NCBI GenBank assembly: GCA_946406115.1
Contig: OX291550.1
Span: forward strand, 4,330,803-4,394,802
Direction: 5' to 3'
DNA from: Apoda limacodes
Lineage: Eukaryota > Arthropoda > Insecta > Lepidoptera > Limacodidae
DNA: 64,000 nucleotides
Under the pieces are notes generated by a model. The model was not told the origin of the DNA, did no database searches, and saw only the letters and a list, made by a program, of their open reading frames with translations. Positions within the stretch are counted from its first letter, which is position 1, and each line of letters starts with the position of its first letter. The translations under genes and the position numbers were made by a program. Below are positions 51,831-61,247 of this stretch, in pieces.

Positions 51831-51989
51831 TTTACCTGTGGTCCTACTGCGTCGTTTGACGACGGTACTATCTATAGTACCAAGGGCAATTTTTTTCTGT
51901 ACATAGTTATTTTATTTATTAATCATTATTCCAGCAATATTTTTAATATATACTATGTCAATTATTATTGAGGAGGTATTTATCTTAAA

Positions 51990-52404
51990 TATTTCAGTTT
52001 CAGTACGCAACAAGCATCCTTCCATCAACCTTTCTTCTCAACTGCCAGACCCTCCTTCTCCTTCACATTGTTTTTTTCAGGTAGATGATTTGGCCACTCT
52101 ATCTGGTATTTTGTCGTTCCCAAATGGTTCTGCTGGAAGTATAGATGGGATTACGCCACAACACCTAAAAGACCTTGTCAGTTTATCTGCTGGTGATGCT
52201 GGCGTAGCGCTCCTGAGTGATATTTCTAAATTTTGCAACTTTATGTTATCAGGTAACGTCAACCCATCTTTTACACATTTACTCTATGGTGCCAAACTCT
52301 GTGCATTTAATAAAAAGGATGGAGGTATTCGCCCCATTGCTATTGGTCACACTTTCAGACGCTTAACATCAAAACTTGCATGTAAATTTATAGTTTCTTG
52401 TTAA
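51990..52404 (+). pseudogene. Non-LTR RT N-terminal fragment of another family
   Basis: The frame 51,955-52,404 contains HPSINLSSQLPDPPSPSHCF, SFPNGSAGSIDGITPQHLKD, LLSDISKFCNFMLSGNVNP and KKDGGIRPIAIGHTFRRLTS. The GSAGxxDGxxPQHLKDL...KKDGGxRPIAxGxTxRRLxxK pattern is the finger/palm start of an RT family distinct from Jockey and widespread in arthropods and other invertebrates. It ends before the YxDD motif. The first 12 or so codons look like flanking sequence. I could not name the family. Confidence 0.7.
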
Positions 52405-53219
52405 TTTTTTTCTAAAATATCATTTATCAGAGCTTGTATGTAAGCAACAATAGACCATATTATCTGGTGAATTTGAGCCACAATGAGCATTTGTCCTTGT
52501 AGACTGGTACTTGATAACATCTTCACCCGCAGGTGGCTCGGTAGTGTCATATGTTACAATTGTCTTCAAAAAAACAGAGGTTTTCGGGTTTGTTGATATA
52601 TTATTATGTGGTTAGAATATACAGATAAAAGTGTTTGTGTTGGTTTTATTCACGAGGCTAAGCTTGTACAATATTTAAGCATCGTGGTTTTGATTTATGT
52701 GTTTATCAATGTAAAAGTATAAAAAACGTCCAGTTGAAAGGTCATTAATTGTACATGGTACAATTTCTGTATGAGACGGTTGATTCTTGGCTCTAAGTAA
52801 CATTAAAAATGCAATAAAACATTTTTTATTGAAAAATAAATTACAATAAAACTGAGTTGACATCAATTTTACGCAACACTTAGTTTTCTTATGTTGTTAA
52901 ATCTAAATGATTTTTGATTATGTACTATTATGCTTTTCTGATTTTACCGCTTTATCCAGAGTATTATACTTATCTTTACGTATAATGGTCTACAGGAATG
53001 TTCAGAATATTTATAATTATACGTATCACAATATAAAGTAAGTAAATTTTTAAATTTATGTCGATATATAGCTTTTATTATTTAAGAAACTATATTTAAT
53101 GTTAAACTAATTTTATTGTTTAAATTTGTCTGCCGCTAAAATTGAGAACCGTTTCTCAGGGTCAAAGAAAATGGTACGAAAATCCTGCTGTCTTATTATT
53201 GCGATGATTGATGACTGCG
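52405..53219. other. Intergenic, no gene seen
   Basis: AT-rich; no named repeat. Confidence 0.35.
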
Positions 53220-53925
53220 AAAGACCGATACTTACTTGGCCCATAGTGCAAAAGAGAAAGCCGATCTATTGGGCAGTCTCTTTGCCTCAAACTCAAATAT
53301 GAACGAAGAAGGCGCTGTGAGGTGGTACACCATACCTTGGTGCGGTAAGACTATGCCGGAAATCTCCATGACACAGCGGGAGGTCGAGAGGGCGTTGCTT
53401 TCTCTAGACGTTTATAAGTTGAGTAGGCCAGACGGTATACCACCAGTGGTGCTTAAACAGTGTGCTAGAGTTATGTCCTGTACTCACGCACCTCTTCGCG
53501 CTTTCCTACCACACTAGGTAATTTTCGTCTTCATGTAAGACTGCGAATGTGCACCCGGTGCCCAAAAAAGGCGATAGATCAGATTCATTGAATTACAGGC
53601 CTATCGCTTTTACCTCTCTCCTCTCCAAGGTGATGGAGCGTGATCAACACACAGCTTCTAAGATACCTAGTAAAACACGACCAGGTCAGCGACCGCCAAT
53701 ATGGCTTTAGCCACGGTCGCTAACCTGGTGAACTTCTAGTGTGTCTCACACACCGACGGGTATTGAGAGTTAAGGGAAGGCATTTGCATGTAGCCTGGAC
53801 ATAGCGAAGGCTTTCGATCGGGTCTGGCACCGGGGTCTTCTACCAAAGTTGCCACCTTACGGAGTGCCCGAGAGATTGTGCAAATGGGTGGCTAGCTTTT
53901 TGTCCGGCAAAGACTTTTGAGAAAT
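53220..53925 (+). pseudogene. Jockey-clade RT fragment, several frameshifts
   Basis: In order over at least three frames: AHSAKEKADLLGSLFASNSN, SMTQREVERALLSLDVYKLS-RPDGIPP, VHPVPKKGDRSDSLNYRPIA, LLSKVMERD, SLDIAKAFDRVWHRGLLPKL and LCKWVASFLSGK. These are RT motifs 1 to 4 of a Jockey-type ORF2. It is unrelated in position to the 50.7-kb piece (opposite strand and an earlier part of the RT). Several stops and frame changes, so dead. Confidence 0.85.
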
Positions 53926-54125
53926 TGCTCCAATTTTCTAGAAAGGTTCAGAAAGTTATCGAACATTCGAGAACTTGCTTGAATTATTGAGAAAGATCCA
54001 TAGAGTGATCGAAAGACCCAGAACGTTACCTACCAGACTGTCGAGAAATTGCTTGACTTTTCCACAGCTGACAGAAATTTCGAGAAATTGCTTGAATTTC
54101 CCAGAAATATACAGAAAGTTATAAA
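53918..54125 (+). repeat. Irregular tandem repeat of GAGAAATTGCTTGAATT units
   Basis: Four units start with GAGAA(A/C)TTGCT: near 53,919, 53,970, 54,043 and 54,081. Each is followed by TTCC/CAGAAAG-like and CAGAAAGTTAT-like words. A perfect three-part heat-shock-element pattern, GAACATTCGAGAA, occurs at 53,961-53,973. Confidence 0.7.
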
Positions 54126-55289
54126 AAAAAATCACGAATTTTCCACGAAGATATCTATACACACTCTCAGTACTTTCAACCCCCGTATCTTTTACGCCCT
54201 TACACCTATCAACACATTTATTTTTTTGAATTTAGAACTTATAGCTCCCTAACTACATATTAGAATTAAATTTTTGGGTGATTACCTACCTCCTCTTAAT
54301 CCTTGGAGTGATAAACTTACAAAAAATTTCCATAAAATCTTACAAAAACAGATATTGAATTTCTTTTTAGCAACTAAATTACCTTTTGTGAAACTTTAAT
54401 TTTAAATAAAATTATTTAACAATACACATATTCAATTATTTAATTAGATAAATAAAGCATGTCCCTGTTTATCTCCCATCACAATGAAATCTACAACGCA
54501 TGTTTTCATAAATCTTCCTAATAGATGCCTTGTCGTATATGTTGTTTGCAGTTTGTTTCTGTAAATGACCCTTATAACAGATTCAATGTGTGGGTTATTT
54601 TTATTATTCTTTGTAGAGACGAGATATTAGGCACAATTTCTACTTTATTTAAGATTTGCGTTCTTGTAGTTGTACTGCTTTAAGTACTTTGTCGTGTAAT
54701 TTTTGTTAATCTATTTTTTAAATAGGCTCCTAAGCCAGAGTTATTGACAGGACTTTAAACTATGTTTTATTCGTCTTGAAGTTGATGGCAGCAATAGTGC
54801 CAGAAACGCGGCAGAGGAACGTTGTCACTACGCGTTTTACAAGTGAGCTAGACTGATCATTACAGACGAGTTTGTGGGTTGCCGCCGGAGCAGAAGGCGA
54901 GGGCGTGATTGGGCCGAGTGTCATACGACTGTTTATAATACACTTGAAGGACAGTAAATACTTATATTAGTGTTAAAATGTTGGAAAGAGTTGATATTTA
55001 ATGGAATCTAATAGTTTTGGTATGTTTCTTACAGACACGTTGGATTTATTTTTTCAAAAAAAAGAACTTAGTTCATACGCATTATTTCTCTTACTCAAAA
55101 AAAATGTTAAGTAAAAGTTCGTAAAGGACGTTATTAAGAAGCTGAAAACGGTGGTTGCTTTATTAAACGGTACTTGTACGATAATTGTCATTACCGGACA
55201 AACCTACATAATTATACCACAGTTTTATAAATGGACAAGAGTTTAGTTATAGTTGGTACAATGTGTATTAAGAGTAGTAACGAGAGAAT
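54126..55289. other. Intergenic with a repeat end
   Basis: 54,780-54,920 is GC-richer, without a frame. 54,920-54,985 (+) repeats the 9,709-9,775 block (CATACGACTG, ACACTTGAAGGACAGT). Confidence 0.45.
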
Positions 55290-55600
55290 TACTAACGAGA
55301 GGCTATTTACAAGCCAAAGGGCAAATGCGAAAAATGAAAAATTCTCGTACCGCCCGTGTTACACACAATGTTTTTTATCTCAATAGCGACAAATAAATAA
55401 AAATATAAGGTGAATAAATAAATAAACTCACCAAATTACTATTGAAATGGCGGGAATAGAATTAGAGAACAACGCCACCAGCAGATATGTATAGAAATTA
55501 TGAATTAAAAAGTTTTGGCTGACGTTAAAACTTGTATTTGCTCGCTTTTATGGCTTTCATAAATACGTGATAGAATAGGCACGTCAACACTACCCGTGAG
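55290..55600 (-). mobile_element. Dispersed repeat family B, copy 3
   Basis: The reverse complement gives family B blocks: AGCCAAAACTTTTTAATTCA, GGTGGCGTTGTTCTCTAATT, CCCGCCATTTCAATAG, TATATTTTTATTTATTTGTC and TTGTGTGTAACACGGGCGGT. Confidence 0.65.
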
Positions 55601-55884
55601 TTATATGAACGCCGCGCATTGCTTCGAAAGAACCCGCTTTGCATATACGTAATGACACTGCAATGACGCATCAAAACATAAAGGTCTATTACATGCTCCA
55701 GACGTTTATGTCTAGGAAGAAATATTTTCTACTTTTCAGTCCATTTATAAAAACATGGTATATTAAGAAGATTTTAATTTGCCTTAAAACATTTTTATTT
55801 AACATCATAAGTACTTAATTGAAAATAAATTATGGCTCATTTATTAAACAATTTTTTTTTAATAAAATGTATGAATTCTGAATA

Positions 55885-56060
55885 TTCATTTGAGATCTTT
55901 GGTATCACAATGGCTCTCGAAAGCTGCTCGAACAGCTGTGAATTACTGATTCAGGCGTTTCCGAGAGGCCATTGATCAGTGGCGGAGAGCCGGTCAAGAC
56001 ACAGTGGTTATATAAGGACCTGATTTATTAATCCCAAACACTGTAAAAGGTGCACCGTTG
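55885..56060 (+). repeat. Dispersed repeat, related to 35,985-36,180
   Basis: TTTGAGATCTTTGGTATCAC, GGCTCTCGAAAGCTGCTCGA and GAGAGGCCATTGATCAGTGG. Relationship to the 36-kb copy is distant. Confidence 0.5.
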
Positions 56061-57798
56061 AGTAGATAAGTGGCAAAACCCCTTATGACTTTAATTTTGT
56101 CTTTCAAACATTTCTATCTGTATCTATTTATGTATGTACCTCTTCAAAAGTACATATACATACAGACAACACTGAGCTTAGTAATAGGGTCCGGTTGTCA
56201 CTCTTTAGGTATAGAAACCTAAAATATGGGAATTTAATTTATGACCATACTATGTTAAAATTATTGACTGTAAAAAAAGTATAAATTAGATTTAAAATGT
56301 AAAGAAGATGTAATAATAAGGTATTGATTGTTTAAATTTAAAAACTTCAATGAAAAGTTGGAATATTTTTATTTCTATAACATATTATCATAAAATAAAG
56401 GAGTATATCGGCATCTCCTAAATTAGAAGCTTCCATTAGCCCTTTAATATTACTTGAAAACATTTTATCAGACAAGTTAGTAAGTTCATAAACTAATCTA
56501 ATAAATCCAAGTTCTAACCTGACTACTAAAGTCCAAAGTAATAGGTTATTAGTGTGCCTTTTAAAAGTTTTTAGACTTAGTTTATTTAAGGGAAAGTCAC
56601 GTTGTATTAAAGAGAACTTCACGTTGTAACAAATTGCTTTAGATACCTTCAATTTTATGGGTCGATAAAACTGTTTTTTCTACAGTAGCTGTAGATATAA
56701 TTCTGCTATATATCTGTCTTGTCAATAAATGATTAAAAAGTCGTATATACATATTTATATCGTATAAAAAATAATACGCTTTTTAGAACTCGTCCAACAC
56801 CATCTACTGCTCAGTCTATTTAACTGTGTATAAAAGAACAGAATTCAGTGCCTTGAAAATCGTAATACGAAGAATTTTTGAAGAAATACTCTCCATATTG
56901 GATTTTAAAGTTTTAAATTTGGTATCTCTCGAAAATACAATAAAACTCATCGAAATATATTTGCAGAAAAATGGACGCCATATTTTGATTCTGCATCTAA
57001 AATTATATATTGTTTTTTTTTTCTATAAAGAAAACATCGTGAGGATACCTTTATACGCCTGGGAAGAGATTCAAAAGACGTTCATATGTAATTTTCATCA
57101 AACCGAAAAAAGCAAAATACAAACACAAGTGACGTACGTAACTTGAGGTTTCGTAAAATAAGAATTAGTGCAGATATTTAAAATCCTAGTCGACGGATAT
57201 TGTTTTAACTAATTATCAAACAAATTATTTATAATCAGAGTCTTAATTGCTAAGTTCAATGAATAGAGAGCTATCCTAATCACACGAATAAAATAGAGCA
57301 TTAACTGGAGGTTATATCACAGTCCAAAACACGATTGCGTATAATTTAATCGATAGATTTTCGATATTTTCGCATTCTTTTGGTAATAGGTACTATACTC
57401 GTCCCTTTCGTGTGTGCTTGATTCTGTATTTATTCATAAGTTATGCAATGGCACACTTTTAATTCCATTGCAAAACTTTATGGCTGTTCACATACGACAC
57501 TTTTTTGTTAAATATTATCTTAATCAATGCTCAGGCGGTGGAATAAGAAGCCTGGCGTCATACAGAAGGACGGACATAACGATTCCATAAGAAATCCGTA
57601 TTTGCTATTTGGCTAGTTGTTGAATATTTTTTAATCCTTAATATCCTTTATCTAATCCTTGATAAATCGTAGAACATAGATTTAAAGGTAAAACCTTAAA
57701 CGTATATAACGTTTCAGGTAATTATTAATGTAATGGAAGTGAGTGCTCCCATTAGTCACAAGTTTACGACCAGCACATATACTCCAGTAATGTGCCGC
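56061..57798. other. Intergenic, no gene recognised
   Basis: Frames of 101 (56,347-56,652, minus) and 106 residues (56,826-57,146, plus) are AT-rich in codons and have no motif. 57,540-57,630 carries a family E-type remnant (AAGGACGGACATAACGATTC, GCTATTTGGCTAG). Confidence 0.4.
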
Positions 57799-57828
57799 TA
57801 CGTTACGTTACGTTACGTTACGTTACGT
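57799..57828 (+). repeat. (CGTTA)n pentamer repeat
   Basis: Five and a half perfect CGTTA units. It is not the insect telomere motif (TTAGG). Confidence 0.95.
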
Positions 57829-57924
57829 CTCTGCTCGCGGTTTTGTTTTTATTGTGATATACTTCTAATGTACTGTTTAAGTAAAATGTATGACCGTCTC
57901 TTGCAATGGCTTCTTGTCTCTTTT

Positions 57925-58460
57925 TAGGGTTATGTAGCCAAATGGCGAAAAACGAAACCCTTATAAATTCGTCATGTCCGTCCGTCTTTATGTCATAGCT
58001 TTATAATTCCGCCGTATTTCAGTAGATTCTAATGAAATTTTATAGAGATGTGTCTTTTGTGAACCGCCATAATATACCTATCTGATGTTATGGAAAATGA
58101 GTAAAAAAGTTTTTTAGGGTTACTCTCCATTCATTGGACCCATCCATTCATTCACGCTATATCATCTGGGGTATCATAGGATAGGAAAATTGAAAATTTA
58201 AAATGCATTTAAGGTTATTTAGAAACTATTTCTGTATTTATATGTTGTAAGTTATTGCCTTACAAAGTTATAAATTTATGTCCCCTTTCTAACTCTAAAA
58301 TCGCATGATCTAAACATCTTAAAAAAATCACGATAATAATACTTTATAAATACTACCAACAAAAATTTAATATTTTTTTGGATATCCGCAAAAATTCATA
58401 TTCTATGGAACCCAAACATTATGCGTGTACGACACGCACTTGGCCAATTTTGACATTTTT
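57925..58460 (-). mobile_element. Dispersed repeat family E copy
   Basis: Plus-strand start TTTTAGGGTTATGTAGCCAA, ATGGCGAAAAACGAAACCCT, ATTCGTCATGTCCGTCCGTC is the reversed family E end; the other end, GTACGACACGCACTTGGCCA at 58,430-58,455, is the reversed head. Same structure as 29,944-30,575, somewhat shorter. Confidence 0.75.
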
Positions 58461-58924
58461 TTTACTGTAAAAAGTATTCATGTTGTGACATAATGGCAAC
58501 TACGGAAAGGTAATAACCATCCGTTTAACTTTAGGTTCTTTTCAATATCTTTTATATAGTTTTTGAAGCGAAGGCGAGATTTTTTGGTTGGTTACTTGGA
58601 TATACTTGTTGTAAGAAATAAACTAGCACTAATTTATTCAATGTCAACGTGTATATTAAGTAATAAAACATTATTCGCCAAAGAGAGAAAGTTACCAATT
58701 ACCGACGAGGATGTAGGTTAAGGGCCCCAATACACACGAGGTGGAAATTCCATTTTCTCCCGAGTGATTCATACTGCTTTACCAACGACGAAAATAAAAG
58801 TAAATAAATATGATTTACATCAAAATTGTTAGTTTCTTAACGGATTTCTTAAAGAATCTGGTGGCACGATAAAACGTTCCATTGATACTTAAACCAAATA
58901 AAAAAACGACAAAAAAATGAATCC
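58461..58924. other. Intergenic, no gene seen
   Basis: AT-rich spacer between a family E copy and a 5S-like piece on the same strand. Confidence 0.4.
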
Positions 58925-58995
58925 CTAAGGGTCACCCATCTAATGACTGACCACGCCCGACCTTGCTTAACTTCATATATTGTTTTCAATAAACA
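58925..58995 (-). repeat. 5S rRNA internal-control-region-like piece
   Basis: The reverse complement reads TATTGAAAACAATATATG, AAGTTAAGCAAGGTCGGGCG, TGGTCAGTCATTAGATGGG, TGACCC. It is the same 5S core, with the same leader type, as the pieces at 17.1 and 17.5 kb, but more diverged in box C. Confidence 0.65.
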
Positions 58996-60636
58996 AATGT
59001 TGCTGGGCCACAAGTTTCCTTAAAACAGTACCTTTGCATTCGTTTACTAGCAATATTGTACGGAAGTTCTGTTTCTCGAAAAAAAAATATTTGCATATCT
59101 GATAAAAATGACTGACTTACACACAAATACGCTTGTGAGGGTAAACGAGATTTGTAACCATTTCCCATCTCTTTATGTCAGGAATAGTTCGTTATGAAAA
59201 TAAATCAATTTTAATTTTATGTTCTAAAAATGTACTTTTGAGTATTCTCTAAAATATTTTTTCCGTGGGAACGCAATATTTGTCATGGCAGAAAGTTCAC
59301 TATGTTGAACCCGACACCACTATCTACATTATAATTTTTTTCTTTGGCATTGTTATCTTCTGAATTAAATCATTCGTCCAGACAGACAGACGGACAAAAA
59401 TTGTTATTATTGTTATGATTTATATAATTATACAATTATGTTATGATTTAAATAATTATACAATTATATTCTATTTACAGAGACAAAATAACAAAATGCT
59501 ACGCACCATGTCATGTGAAATGGAATACAGTAATAGCGCCCCGTTGGCACTCTTTAGGTGCGGAACACCATAAAAAATAAAAAGGCCAGTAACTTTTTTG
59601 CAAGGAGTGAACTTTTAAGTTATCAAAGAAAAATACATCACAGATATTACCACTTACGTCAGCCGCCATAAGGATTGTAATAAAATATAGTTTTTTAAAG
59701 GTTACTTTCTGTGCATTAAACTAATTTTGTTTTGGTCGTGTAGGGTGTCGTTGAATACGTAGTTTAAAATGAATGTAAGGTTGTTCCATAACTTTTCTAT
59801 CCGGCGCATAGTTTTCGAATCATTTGGTTCTAAAGCTTAAAATTTCTTATCCCTCTCTTCTAAATACTTAACTTTGAGTTCTAAATATTAAGAACAAAAT
59901 CCCTATAAATAAAATTTTATAAATATATTAAAAACTTTTATTTTGAACAAAATCTATTGATCATCTTTACATATATCCGCAACAATTCTTATTCTACGGA
60001 ACCCTAACTTACTAGTACCTGCATTAGGGCAAAAGCCATTCTAGGAATAAATAATAATAAGGAATTAAGTAGAATAAAAAAGAACTACAAATATTTTAAA
60101 ATATATCTACACATAAACAATAGCATAGAAGGTAGGCAGACATTTTTCATGGAACAAAAACTTATTAAAGTAAAAATGTAAGAAAATCAAACTTAGTCTA
60201 ACTTACTCTAACTTACTTCATTAATATAAAAAAAGATAGCGTTATTTATATATCAGTTATATTAACGAGAAACTTTCTGTATGTAATCAAGTTTAGCAAA
60301 AATTAGAGACGTAACATATTACTTGAAAATATTTTATTACATAAGTTTACCTACTAACTTATAAAGTATCTTCTTAATGCATATTAAGTTTTTCTTATAC
60401 TCATTAAAAGTTTTAATATATAACTAAGTTTTAAAGTTTTTTTGACAGGCACGTTTCATTAAACATATTATTTGTATGTAGGAAAGTTTGTTACTATATA
60501 TGTAGGGTCTAGTTTGAAATTTAAAATACTAAAAGAGTAATGTAACATAAATTGTTCTAGCATTAGCCCAAACAAACAGATAAATATATATTTTTTGTGT
60601 TCAATCCGAATACAATTCGGACAACAAATAATTTAA
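58996..60636. other. Intergenic with minor repeats
   Basis: A 28-bp duplication lies at about 59,414-59,470 (GTTATGATTTATATAATTAT / GTTATGATTTAAATAATTAT). 59,375-59,400 and 59,535-59,575 hold diverged repeat ends (GACAGACAGACGGAC; TGGCACTCTTTAGGTGCGGA). No gene. Confidence 0.4.
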
Positions 60637-60686
60637 TTAAGTCAAAAGTATTTATAATCCGAAGAGTAAAAATACTTTTGACTTAA
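60637..60686. repeat. Perfect 17-bp inverted repeat, 16-nt loop
   Basis: TTAAGTCAAAAGTATTT at 60,637-60,653 and AAATACTTTTGACTTAA at 60,670-60,686. Probably a MITE end pair or small palindrome. Confidence 0.85.
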
Positions 60687-61157
60687 ATAAATAAACACAC
60701 AGTACGTGGCAATTATAGCACTGCATTTTTCGATATTAACTCAAACACAAACAATGCGTGATATATTTTTTTTATGGCCAGATTCATATTTTTTAGGTAA
60801 ACTTAAAGGGATACATTTTAAGGAAAATCAAAATAAACAGAAAATCACAATAGCCCATTATTTTACGTTGTATAGATGTAGACATGCCAGTGTACGTACA
60901 TACATACAAGTCAACAGTTACAGATCACGTTTTTGTTCCGTAAGCCATCACTGGCAACACAAATTAGTTAAATACTTTCGACTTCAAAAGCAATGATAAT
61001 ATTTATATTTAATTTTAGCAAAATATTGCTTCTCATAAACTACTAATCAGATTTATTGGATTGGTTCTTTAACCTCTTTTTCACAATTGTACCGACGCAA
61101 CTGAAATATTTATAATACTATACAGATATATGTTATTGTTATAAATTTGTCAATAAC
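60687..61157. other. Intergenic, no gene seen
   Basis: A 96-residue frame at 60,706-60,996 shows no domain. Confidence 0.35.
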
Positions 61158-61247
61158 TTTCACTTATAACTCGAAATCTAGACTAACATTGCATATCTAT
61201 GTACACATAAGAAAGATCTTCGTCTAGATTTCGAGTTATAAGTGAAA
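61158..61247. repeat. Perfect 26-bp inverted repeat, 38-nt loop
   Basis: The arm 61,158-61,183 (TTTCACTTATAACTCGAAAT...GAC) is exactly complementary to 61,222-61,247. The loop is AT-rich with no feature. No matching copy elsewhere in the window. Confidence 0.93.

Noticed and set aside
52066..52081. Splice acceptor (TTGTTTTTTTCAG) inside the RT fragment
   Set aside because: RT family similarity appears to run across it, so it is more likely coding sequence than an intron end.
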